Positions 26,701 through 36,980 of a stretch of 64,000 nt of DNA are shown piece after piece. How positions within the stretch are numbered: the stretch's first letter is position 1; each line of letters begins with the position of its first letter. Source of the DNA: Nematostella vectensis (lineage: Eukaryota > Cnidaria > Anthozoa > Actiniaria > Edwardsiidae); contig NC_064035.1 in the NCBI RefSeq assembly GCF_932526225.1, positions 15,920,469-15,984,468 of the forward strand, in the 5' to 3' direction. Position numbers and translations under genes: made by a program. The notes beneath the pieces were generated by a model, which saw only the letters and a list, made by a program, of their open reading frames with translations, did not search any database and was not told the DNA's origin.

Positions 26701-27236
26701 CTTTAGGGGTGAGGGAGTATTTAAAAAAGACAATGAAATATCAAAATAATAAAACAAATTGTGATCAATATCGATTAATGAAATGGCTCTACTGCTCAAT
26801 AAAGTAACTTGCAGAAACTTGCACGCCAAAAACTATTTGATGATTGTCCGTACTTCTGCAACTCTATAAGAAACGCACTAGACCCTCGGGGTTGATGTGA
26901 ACACCCCTTAGCCATGAGTGGGGTTGGGTGGGTGAGTGGGGTCTATACACCCCACATATTGATGAATAGCTGCTACACCAGTGCTAGCACTTTCAGCGTT
27001 TACCAAGTTCTTTCAGCTCTTCAAGCTAAGAACATGCCTTTGCGCAAATGTCCTGTCAGAATGAATCTGCTTTTCACTCTGTTTACAGGTTGCAGGGATT
27101 GATCTCGAAAGTTGCGTAGGGAAAGGCATATGGTAAGAGTCTGTAAAACCCAGCACCAAAAGTGGACTTACGCTACCCCCCTGGAAATCATCTACCTCAC
27201 TCCCCTAAGCAATTGGAATCCCTATAACACCGTTGG
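23756..27236 (+). pseudogene. 5' half of a secreted-protein gene of unknown function, broken by a stop and frameshifts
   Basis: Five in-order exons are visible: 23768-23929 (a 5' UTR part follows an acceptor just upstream), 24388-24699, 25071-25627, 26460-26675 and 27089-27236. All have AG/GT borders in phase 0. The product starts MKLLFAQVCLGVVVLLGASE, a clear signal peptide. Later parts contain MHDHSNNIRTVG, RHNDYRLYMPHRTS, SDRHFIDAKSWHDLQEKI, FAQWNYRILCNP, RWFMVGAKGAMGSS and TPLEIIYLTPLSNWNPYN. From memory this resembles uncharacterised secreted proteins of other marine invertebrates; no function is known to me. Lesions: in-frame TAG at 24484, frame changes near 25115, 25160 and 25535, and another near 27130. 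Downstream exons of the family are missing; POLR1B sequence follows instead. Confidence 0.6.
24652..24815. repeat. Duplicated exon 2 donor border, 109 bp apart
   Basis: CGTGGAGAATATACCC followed by a CGACGTACC word occurs at 24663 at the end of exon 2 and again at 24772 in the intron. The first copy ends in the donor CCAGAA/GTAAGG; in the second this has decayed to CAAAGATACC. Confidence 0.7.
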
Positions 27237-27297
27237 GTAAGACCGTCGAGGCAGGAGGGCGCAATGGAGGCAATGTTTTCTCAATAAAACTAGTTAT

Positions 27298-27893
27298 ATT
27301 ACTATATTAGCCTCCTGTGTTGTTATTTAGGGGAATTGTGGCGCAGAAAGGGGTTTAATCCCTCGAGAGAAAATTTCCCCCACCAAAGAGAAGAGAGAGA
27401 AGAGACAAAGGCAAGCAACTCAATTTCACCTACACCAGCTTCGAGCGAGTTCAGCGCGAAAATAAAAAAGCTTTCGGCAAAATTCCACCGGCAGATGCTG
27501 CAAAGATAATTTTCACAACAGTATAGCGAGTTTTAGAGCGATACCTCTCGCACGGGCCAAGAAAATCAATTTCTAGTTCGATAAATATGGAGACCTGACG
27601 ATGATATGCACCAAACGGCGGGCCCAATGGCATCTCGGGAATGCAGAACCGTTGGTAAATCGCCTCCCGACCCTACCCTAGAGCGCGACAAAAGAAAGGA
27701 AAAACTATTGAATAACCCGCAACAATTCCCTTAAAAACACACACAAAGCTAATATAGTAAATGTAACTTGCTTTATTGAGGAAACAGTCAAGATGAGCGG
27801 GTTAGTAAATGGTTTTGCCTAGGTTTGTCGCGCTCTAGGGTAGGGTCGGGAGGCGATTTATACATTCCTGAGATGCCATTGGGCTCGTTGACT
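27298..27893. mobile_element. Inverted-repeat element between the two gene fragments
   Basis: The strongest arms are 27620-27691 and 27824-27886, containing AATCGCCTCCCGACCCTACC and its complement. Weaker outer similarity links TTACTATATTAGC at about 27300 with its complement near 27760. There is no coding capacity. It lies where the secreted-protein fragment ends and before POLR1B begins at 28133. Confidence 0.55.
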
Positions 27894-30074
27894 ATATTTG
27901 ATTAAAAGTAATTCAGATACTTACTTGAATTAGCCTATGGACAGCCGATGGATGCTTTGTTTGGCTGTTTTGTGCGGGATTGTTAATTGGCGGCGTCGTA
28001 ATGGACCTTCATTAATACTCTCAACCAATTTGTCAATTGTTCAACCTTTTTGAAAATGAAAAAAGTTAATATATTAAATTTTTATGTTTCTTGTTAAGAT
28101 GGGTTCTGGATAATTGCTTGCTTAATCCCCAGGTCAAGATTATTGGAGATGAGACTGGCGACAAGACTCTCAGTAAAGCTTGCATCAAGCTACGAATACA
28201 GGTGAGATGCCGCCAAAACCTCGAGTACTTGGCTAGGGGGGCAAGTCAGCGTTCGTGCTGAAGTTTGAAAAAAAAAAATCCAAAAGATAAGCGTATGTCA
28301 GACATTTACGAAGAGAGAAAGGGGGAAGCTAGGAGTTGGCCCAGTAACTCCTGGGCTTTGAGCCTAATGTACCGCGTTCGTTTGACATCTTTTCTGGACA
28401 TGTTCTAGAGGAATCCCATCATTGGCGACAAGTTTTCCAGTCGTCATGGACAAAAAGGGATATGCAGGTAAGTGTCCACATCGCTATCGCGTGCAAAATA
28501 GGTTCATGTGCCTAAACAACACCTCCTTCTCCCTCAAAATCCTGCCTACGATCTTGCTGTGCGTGTTCTCATTTCTGTTGTTATTTTCGATAAAGTAGTG
28601 TTATCCGGAATAGCTAAGTCGGCGCCTTGTTTTCATTTTCTCATTTTGTTATTTTTGATAGGGCAGTGTATTCTTAATAGAAGAGTAAGCACCTACTTTT
28701 GCAGTGTTCTTATCATTAAAAGAAAGAACTCTCCCGATATCATTAGTAAACTTGAGAAAATAGAATTGAGCCGTTTTTGCTGTTAGAAGGGCTGAATTTC
28801 TAAGTGATTAAAGCGTATTTACGTTTAGTTAACTACTCGAATGAGCACCGCATTTATATACGAGTTTGGTAGCGCACGAAACCTTGAAACACGTAAGGTG
28901 TGCTCTCGGACTCCAACATCATTATTCTTTTTGCTCTTTCAGTCAAAAGTGGCCGGTGAAAAATATGCCGTTCTCGGAGTCCGGGACACCCGACATCATC
29001 TTCAACCCCCACGGTTTTCCGTCTAGAATGACAATAGGTACGCACATCCTGCACCATGGCTCTTTTACGTTAGAATGCTTCATAGGTTCTTATATACGAG
29101 AAATCACACATTGTCGTTTTTAAACTGAATACTTAAAATACTTAAAAGTATTCAGGCCTTGTCGCGGACGTAAGCACAAAAAGTATCTGCATTTCAATAA
29201 TCGAATTCCTGTGTTTAGGGTTAATCTTGGCTCTTAATAACTGTTGAAGGATGGTTTTCGTATTGAAACTATCACAAACCCCCTCCCACATCCTACAGAA
29301 TTTTTATCGTAATACCATACTAGTCCAATACTCTGACAAATGTATGCATGCCCTTGTTCTCTTCCATTAATTTACCTCGTTCTCTGATATGTTCTAGCAG
29401 CCCCAATAGGCCAGTTCAGAGCTTAAGAAAAGACGCGGAAAGAAACGATCGAATCGGACCAAATGAACGATTTTGAAGAATAGTTTGTAAAGCGGTCTTG
29501 GAGAAAAATCCTTCCTACAAATCCTTTTTACAAGATATGGGAAAACCAACCACATTCATGTGTTGCACACTTATTGTTTTACCTTTCGACCGCATTTTGT
29601 TGTGAATACGGCCCGATATTTTTTTACGGATAGATTTACTTCGATCAGTGAGCTAATTTGGTCGACTTCTGCTCGCAAAACACCAATGAAAACCCGCAAC
29701 AACAATCAACTTTGGTACCTCAGGTAAAAACAAAATGATTTTTGTCCACGAAATTCAAGTTCTATAGCATGAGCAGTCGATCTCTTAGCGGCTATTTTAC
29801 ATTCTCCTCTAATCGCCAGTAGTTCGTAGCGCTTTCGGTGGTGTGAGTACCTTATTAAGACGATTGCATTTATCTGTTATCTTGGACGATACCCCAACAG
29901 GTATGATGATCGAGAGTATGGCGGGCAAGTCAGCTGCACTCAACGGCCACGTGTACGATGCCACACCCTTCACCTTTTCCGAGGATGACTCGGCAATCGA
30001 CTACTTTGGCAAACTTCTCGTCAAATGTGCGTACTTCGCGAAACACATGTCACCTCATATACACAAAAACCCAA

Positions 30075-30219
30075 CAGTGAATGATGACGTCATCGTTATG
30101 CGTGTCATCTGATTGGCTATGGCAGGGTGTCATGTGACCTTTTCTCGTGTTTTACTTGAACTGGTCCACGTGTCATCGGGTGCCCTAGCGAACATGATCA
30201 TGACAACGTTCTGACACTG
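30075..30219 (-). mobile_element. CAGCG-family MITE, copy 3, diverged
   Basis: It lies inverted in POLR1B copy A, directly after exon 4. Ends CAGTG...CACTG, with CGTGTCATCTGATTGGCT inside. It is more diverged than the other five copies. Confidence 0.6.
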
Positions 30220-30984
30220 TATCCAATGTTCATTCCTTGTTGGTGAAGCTCGGGGCATGTTAAGGGCAAATGTTAATTATATTGTCAATTTTATAGCGCT
30301 AAAATCAAGAATTCTTCATTGCCCCGACTACCTCCCCCCTTTTATGATCACCACAAAATGACGGGTCCTTTTTGCATTTAATAGCTTTCACATTAATTAT
30401 TTCCAGAATTTTGACAACATATGAGTGATCTTTCATAAGAACCTATTCTTCCCCACAAGGCTGAATAGGCTCTTATAAAAAGGGTGCTTAAAATGCAAAA
30501 TTTCCGCCTCTGTAGGTTCTTAATCTCAAGGTTCATATACGCTGGTGTTTACTGTACCACTGAGATACAAAGATTTTTTAAACAGAAACATCTGTTTTTA
30601 GCCCAACCTGTTCCGCAGCTCACTCATTCTCGCTGTACGCAGCGGTATAAACAATCTGTGCTTCTATTTCTCTGACAGCTGGTTATGATTATTTTGGCAC
30701 GGAGCGCTTGTACAGTGGTATCGACGGTCGTGAATTCGAGGCAGACATCTTTATGGGTGTAGTGTACTACCAGAGACTGCGGCACATGGTGGCAGACAAA
30801 TTCCAGGTCAGCAAATATAGTAGCTTGGTCATCCAAGGTTCTCCACCAACGCTATAGGCAGGCAGAAATGTAATCGGGTGTTTAGTCAATGAGACACGGT
30901 TGCCTGCATGCTAGACAAATGAAGCGGTCAGTTTTCAAATGCTACCAAATATATATTTTTTAAATATATATTTTTTTGGTGGAA

Positions 30985-31131
30985 CAGCGAGTGATGACGT
31001 TTCGTTATGCGTGTCATCTGATTGGCTCGGAGACGAGATGTCACGTGCCTTGACCTGGTGTTTTACTGGGGCTTGGTCACGTGGTGTCGTCTGCCGGTTG
31101 CTACGGTGATCATTACAACGTTCTGACGCTG
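30985..31131 (-). mobile_element. CAGCG-family MITE, copy 4
   Basis: It begins CAGCGAGTGATGACGTTTCG and ends GTTCTGACGCTG, in POLR1B intron 5 of copy A. The same insertion is present in copies B and C, so it predates the duplications. Confidence 0.7.
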
Positions 31132-31344
31132 CAGACTCGTCATCTTTAGTCACATTGGGAGGGCTGGTGATTTTGTGCTCGAAGGCAAAAAGTCTTCCTG
31201 GTCGTTGAAACATTGATTTAGCTTAGAAGTTGGAACCTTCAAGTCCATACCCGATCGTATGTTACAGGTGGCTCGTTTCTTACCTCGTGTTCCTTTGAAC
31301 AGGTCCGAACAACGGGGCCCATAGACGCACTGACGCATCAGCCT

Positions 31345-31758
31345 GTCCAGGTAAGGTTATTTACTGGTATTTACCTAATAAGTGAGGCTCGATGGCCATG
31401 CTGGGAAACTTCACCTCACGATTGTCGTCCAGGTATGGTTATTTACTGGTATTTACCTAATAAGTGAGGCTCGATGGCCATGCTGGGAAACTTCACCTCA
31501 CGATCGACATCCAGGTATGGTTATTTACTGGTATTTACCTAATAAGTGAGGCTCGATGGCCATGCTGGAGAACTTCACCTCACGATTGACGTCCAGGTAG
31601 GGTTATTTACTGGTATTTACCTAATAAGTTAGGCTCGATGGCCATGCTTGGGAACTTTACCTCACGATTGACGTCCAGGTATGGTTATTTACTGGTATTT
31701 ACCTAATAAGTGAGGCTCGATGGCCATGCTTGGGAACTTCACCTCACGATTGACAGTC
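31345..31758. repeat. 82-bp minisatellite built from the POLR1B exon 6 splice donor
   Basis: Five units of exactly 82 bp. CAG at the exon 6 end (31350) recurs at 31432, 31514, 31596 and 31678, each followed by GTATGG or GTAGGG. Units contain CTCGATGGCCATGCT and TTTACTGGTATTTACC. Copies B and C have only one unit, so the array expanded in copy A. Confidence 0.9.
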
Positions 31759-32343
31759 GGCGGTCATATGATATAACGAAGATGTAATGAGACGTCCTTT
31801 AAATCCGTCCATCGTCCATTGCTACTTAATTCCGATTCAAATCATCTGCTTTCCTTGTTTTGCATGCCCAATAAAAGATCTGAGGTCACGTTTTATAAAT
31901 GGCCCTTATGCAAGGACAGACGAATTGCATGACGGATCGAGACAGTTAACTGAGCGTTTGCTAGTCCCTGTTTCCGACAGCCCCTGACGAGTCGTGATAC
32001 TATATCCTTAAGGTTTACGTTATGTTTTGTAGGGTCGTAAGTGGCAGGGAGGTATCCGTTTTGAATAGATGGAGAGAGATGCGTTACTAGCCCACGGCAC
32101 TTCCTTTCTTCTCCAAGATCGCCTTTTCAACTGCTCCAATAAAACTATGTAAGAATGGCTGAAAGAGCTGGTGAAAAGATTTTGATGGCGTGAAATGTGC
32201 TGAGAATATTTTGTTGGTGGTTTGTATTTGTATTAACGTCGACCATATCGCTATAAGTATATGTTGGCATCGACGGCGACAACGAGGAAAAACAACAATT
32301 GCAACTGATTCGAGAATTTATTGATTTTTCTGCTAACTGTACT

Positions 32344-32882
32344 TTAAACACGAGGTTCCGCTATAAAAGGGAAAGCTCCTTCTACCCCGGGGCTCAAGAA
32401 CAATCGGTTATCAATCAGCCGTCAATGAGTGAACATGTCAGGACAAGTGCTTTGAGCGTTAAATTCAAAACTTATATTCTAAACCAAAATAAATATCATT
32501 CTTAGAGTTGTCCATCTAAAAATGTTTCTATCTATCGTAAAATAATGCTATACCAAGCTGTGTGCGCTCTAAAATACGAGCATTTTCATCAGCGAGAATA
32601 ATTTATGCAGGTGCGCTAGATTATGGATAGCGCAAAATTTAAAATTTTGCACCGAAAACGTGAGTGGACAGCAAATAACCAATTCAACAATCTCTTAACA
32701 CAACTGTCTTGTTACCTGTGCAAAAATAGTTTTATTCCAGCCGACTGAGGCTCAGAGATAAGCAATTTTACAGAAGGCTTATAATTTGTGACTGCTATCG
32801 TTGCAGTGTTATGATTATAATTGCAAATTCGAGTCCGGGGGTGGGAGGAGCTTTCCCTTTTATAGCGGAACCTCATCTTTAA
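32344..32882. mobile_element. TTAA-flanked inverted-repeat element in POLR1B intron 7
   Basis: Terminal arms contain GAGGTTCCGCTATAAAAGGG and its complement, and both ends are bounded by TTAA (32344 and 32879). No transposase frame was seen. TTAA targets are used by piggyBac-like and Kolobok-like transposases (family knowledge). The arms carry a TATAAAAG word. Confidence 0.55.
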
Positions 32883-33132
32883 AGCCGCATTGTCACCATT
32901 TTACTTCCGGAGGTCCGACGGAAAACCTCAACCGTTAAAAGACAAAAGAATCTATTAAAATCCGAGATATTAAACAGGCCATACGCTCTAAATTATCAAT
33001 CACATCCTCAAAAAAACTTTCAATAAACACACTGCTTTCAATATTTTGAAATATTTTTCGTGTTTTCCGTTAAAAATCATCGGAGATAGTTACGTAATCG
33101 ACCGGAAGTAAACTGGTGACAATGAGGCTTAA
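32879..33132. mobile_element. TTAA-flanked MITE of 254 bp, copy A
   Basis: Inverted ends of about 30 bp contain GCCGCATTGTCACC and CCGGAAGTAAACTGG, bounded by TTAA on each side. The same element is at 57924-58177 in POLR1B copy C. It shares its left TTAA with the neighbouring element. Confidence 0.65.
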
Positions 33133-33390
33133 CGCTGATTGTGTCATTCGCAGGGTCACGTGTGCACACAATGTGGTAGCCTTCTTTCGCCACTTCTAGA
33201 CAAGCCTCCAGTCGAGCTGGCAGCGGCGGCCGCCTACTGGGAGCGCCGTTGGTACTGCAAGCCATGTGAGTCGGGCGAGCACATTGAACTCCTTGCTTTC
33301 CCTTACGTGTTTCGATACCTCGTAGCCGAACTAGCCGCCATGAACATTAAGACTTCGCTCGAGATAAAGAAGGTCGGAGCCGACAGCTAA

Positions 33391-35019
33391 GTGTCCATGG
33401 ATGGTTCGCGTATTTGTAGGGCTGCGTCTTTTGCATTGAGCAGAAGATGATGACAGTGATATCGAGAACATAGCCTGCTGGCCGGCTCTCATTCGAAGTT
33501 TTTCGGACACTCGCGCGCGACAGGGGTTCCAATTATTCGAAATCAAAACATTTCCGAATATCGGCGAATGCGAGCCGGCTAGCGTAGGGTACTGATAGGA
33601 CCCAATGTATTGTAAATACAATAATAGAGAAATAAAAAAGACAATGTTTTGTATTTCTTTCTTTTTTTACCCTCCCCCCCCCCGTTTTTTTACTACATAT
33701 TGTCTTTCTGATTGTATAGTGGAACAAAATGGTGCAGCATCGTTCAGTGGAACATTTCAGTGGAACATTGAAATTTGGCACAGTGACAGAGAATCTCTCA
33801 CTGAGCAATTCTGGATATCGACCCACCACCAAAAATGTACACTTACGGTTTTATAGAGGTTTAATCAATTTCCCTTTCTTGCTCAATAAAACCAATACTT
33901 TCCATGCTACGGTCACAAGACTTAGTCCAGTGATGGATATTAAAACATGTTACAGTTTAATGACAAAAATAAACCACGCCCCCTTGATACTTACAGTTTT
34001 AGGGGTGGAATAAATTATTTCCTTTAATCAGCATTTAACCCAGTGCCACTTATTGTACAACTTTCAAACTCCACATAATTGTTATACTCTTTACAAATCT
34101 TCATTCGAGATATGGACCCGCGCCCAGACCTGAAAACTTACAGTTATACTAAAGATGATACGAAAGAAGCATATTGCTTAGAGTGCCTTTCAATACAAAC
34201 TGAGAACTAAGAACCCATATACTAACTTATAATGGTATATTGCAAGATATTCCCAACCGTATAGCCACGCCCCTATTGTACTATACAATTATACTAGAGA
34301 TGGCACGAAGGAGGTAATCGCATATATAGTTTGCCTTGAGATACAAATCCACATGCTTACTTTTATTGGTATATTACCGGATATAATAAATTGCATTAAC
34401 ACGCCCCTATGGTATTCACAGTTATACTAGTGATGACAGGAATGGAGGTATATTGTCGTTTTTACAAAGTGCATTCCAATACGCATTTCAAGCTAAAAAC
34501 AATATACTCGCCGATATTGAAATATTGCAGGATATAGTTAAATGTATAACCATGCCCTTATAGTACTTACAGCTCTTCTAGAGATGGCAGGTATGGACGT
34601 ATAGACAGAACGTCATTCCATTCGAACTGACTAACACAGTTTCACAAATGTTTGGTCTATCAAAATACAAAAAAAAAACGTGCAGGACATTGCCCAAATT
34701 GCATTAACAGTTCTAGATAAGATTAAACAAATTGAACCTTTTTAAAAAAAAAAAAAAACTGGGAAGCTGAAATTAATAGTGACTGTTGCTTTTAAGATAA
34801 TCATTAAGTTCACCGCAACACCAATAATAAACAAAGAATAGGCAATTTCCTGAAGAATGCTTTACTGGCGTGGGGTCCCTTAACAAGTAGGGGTTATTCA
34901 ACCCACATGCTCAACATCTGTTCCCGTGTCCCCCGGAGAAGCACTGATACAAAAAATATGTTTCTGTAAGCCATTTAGTTTTCACTATTCACTTCTTCCT
35001 GTCTCTGTGTCATGGCCAC
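33391..35019. other. Downstream flank of POLR1B copy A
   Basis: 33391-33720 is duplicated, inverted, at 56090-56428. After that comes a diverged tandem repeat (33965-34610) and AT-rich sequence. No gene is supported. Confidence 0.5.
33965..34610. repeat. Old tandem repeat, period about 135-150 bp
   Basis: Four to five diverged units share ACGCCCCTAT, TACTTACAGTTATACTAG and GATGGCA with AAGGAGG. An inverted stray unit with TATAACTGTAAGTTCTATA is near 36190. Confidence 0.5.
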
Positions 35020-35545
35020 TCAGTCCCCACCGCACCTGCACAGAGCAGTGCATTTAAGCCCCGTCTTGATGCCCTTGCATCTCCTTTTGCAGCCTTTATC
35101 GGACTGGCAGCCAAACTTTACCAGCTTGATACAGGTTGACATTGGAGGGAGCAGGCTCCAAAGAGGACGCCATGTGCCATTGTTGAAAGATTCTTAGCCC
35201 CAATCGGTTGGAGAGGGCATAACAGGCTGCACCACAAGAGACTGCGCCCGGCAATAGCCAGCCTGGCATGCCGCTCTCTTGCAGTGCTGTAGCAGGGCGG
35301 CGAATGTAGGCGGGTTTTCCTCCCACGGGATAAGCGGGATCTCCTCACAACCATCTCCTTCTCCATCTCTCGTAGAGGAGGACTAACATAGCGTTCAAGG
35401 GTGCCGATGCTTGCCAGAACTGTTTCTTTGTTATGAAGGTCCGATAAGCAGTCAAAGCCGATGAAACCTCTGGGAACGCCTCCCAGGCATTCCACGTACT
35501 CGTTTTACCTTTTCCACCTTTTTTGGCAGAACAAGGTCTGGTCAC
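35020..35545 (-). pseudogene. Decayed repetitive gene fragment ending in a cysteine-rich tail
   Basis: Read on the minus strand in changing frames, it gives GKGKTSTWNAWEAFPEVSSA, then SIGTLERYVSPPL, then PPTFAALLQHCKRAACQAGY, then a tail with CKRRCKG...KCTALCRCGGD and a stop at 35022-35020. The order matches an abundant repetitive protein family that I recall from cnidarian and fish genomes, with a C-x2/3-C-rich tail; its function is unknown to me. At least two frameshifts and a stop show it is dead. Confidence 0.5.
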
Positions 35546-35879
35546 ATGAATAAAAGTTTGAGTGAAGACAATATGAAAGGCAATTCTGAATTAATTAATC
35601 ATGGAACAAGTAAAATAAAAAATAATCGATGATGCACGTTCCTACTCAATAGTCTTGAAACAAATACGTCCTAGGACCTAGAGGTTTATAATAGCCAGTA
35701 CTTTGCGAAAATACTAAAAAGTGATATTAACAGGTTTTATAATGCATAACGTACGAAAAAAACAACAGACGTTTTTGATTTCGAAAAGGTCTGTGTCTTT
35801 TTACAACTAGCATATACAGTATGCATGCTTGGCATAACAATGAAGTTATGCCTTTTTTCTGCAATTGATTTGTACTGGG

Positions 35880-36065
35880 AGTGGCTCTTCCTACCGTTAT
35901 GACTGGCAGGTTGATAGTGTTCCATTTTTGAATATGCAGTGCTCCGATTACTCTCTCAACACCTCCCTCGCCATTTCTTCAACGTCGCAATTATTCACCA
36001 CACTTGGACCCGGAGAAGTCCAATTCACAGCTAATGGTAACAATTATCTCATTTCTGATAGCACT
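35880..36065 (+). other. Possible isolated exon fragment
   Basis: An open stretch reading YRYDWQVDSVPF and TLGPGEVQFTANG ends exactly at a good donor, AGCACT/GTAAGT. The composition (Ser/Thr-rich, one Cys) recalls an extracellular beta-sandwich such as PKD/REJ, but no family could be named and no partner exon was found. Confidence 0.25.
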
Positions 36066-36744
36066 GTAAGTACACTTTTCACATCGTGGTATTATATACG
36101 CAAGAAGATCACTCCTGTCGAATAACAATTATGTGCTTTTATTTATCAATAGCGTGCTATATGTATGGTATATATTACGCTTATGCTGTCTCTAGTATAA
36201 CTGTAAGTTCTATATGGGCGTGGTTAAACGCTCGACTATATCCTGCAATATACCATTATAAGAGTGACCGTCTCAGACGAAGAAATTTTTTGTTCAGAAC
36301 AAAAATACCATCTTTTGCCAGGAGATAGCCCTTGATGACCTTAGTATTCTGTGAAAGTTTAAAACGAATCCGATAAATATTTTTGGCTTGAGAGGGAAAA
36401 ATGTATTTTTCGAATATATTTAGCGATTTTTCGACTTGAACAGAAAATGTCTAAAAAAAAAAAAAAAAAAAAAAATTAAGCCGGGCAGCAAAAATCAAAC
36501 TTGATTAATAGAAATTATATAATTGTACATATTTGGATTAGGTCGTTGGTAGTTTCCCGTATTTTTCTTAATTTTTGACAGATTTTTCAATTATTTTATG
36601 TTTTTCGTACTCCGTAAATAAGCTCGGAAAACGAGGCCTATATCTTCCATGGGACGTAGAATTGCACAATTCTTTTCACTCTAGGTATACAGCACTTATT
36701 GTACCTCCAATATATCAAATAAAATTCTTTAAAAAACAGTTAAT

Positions 36745-36980
36745 TTATATGGTCTACTCTTCATAATAACTAAGTCCTATAAAAAAAAGCTTGGTTAGTT
36801 TGGTTAGAAATAATACCTTTTTTCAGTTGCTTTTTAGACTAAGGTCAAATGAGCCGTGATCAATACAAATGCTGCAAATGTAGATGAGACAATCGACTCT
36901 ATTTGCATTGAATACGGCTAATGGATAATACTACGTTTGAACTTAGTCAGCAGGACCCAAGTCGTGTTAAAAGTTTCCTG
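36745..36980 (-). repeat. Inverted fragment of the 790-bp repeat plus gene 3' flank
   Basis: Its complement matches the sequence at 39795-39960: the flank downstream of the small cysteine gene (CACGACTTGGGTCCTGCTGA) followed by the start of the 790-bp unit. It forms a large inverted pair around gene copy I. Confidence 0.6.

Larger units (their letters stand above)
28133..33390 (+). pseudogene. POLR1B: POLR1B 3' half (RNA polymerase I second-largest subunit), copy A
   Basis: Exons: 28133-28201, 28409-28467, 28943-29037, 29901-30026, 30679-30806, 31303-31350, 32033-about 32148 and 33154-33390 (stop TAA). Phases join up to exon 7. Diagnostic motifs are RNPIIGDKFSSRHGQKG (the nucleic-acid-binding signature of second-largest polymerase subunits), [47 protein letters not shown], and a C-terminal zinc site CTQCG...YCKPC followed by FPYVFRYLVAELAAMN. 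The order and spacing match POLR1B, not POLR2B. The whole N-terminal part (several hundred residues) is absent. Exon 7 has TAG at 32066 where copies B and C read GGA GAG, and its donor has lost one G (ACTAT/GTAAGA against ATG/GTAAGA). It is therefore a truncated, probably non-functional duplicate; a full POLR1B should lie elsewhere. Confidence 0.85.

Noticed and set aside
32299-32505. ORF conserved in all three POLR1B copies (starts MQLIREFIDFSAN)
   Set aside because: It lies in POLR1B intron 7 and transposon arms. Conservation is explained by DNA duplication, and the frame has no coding character.
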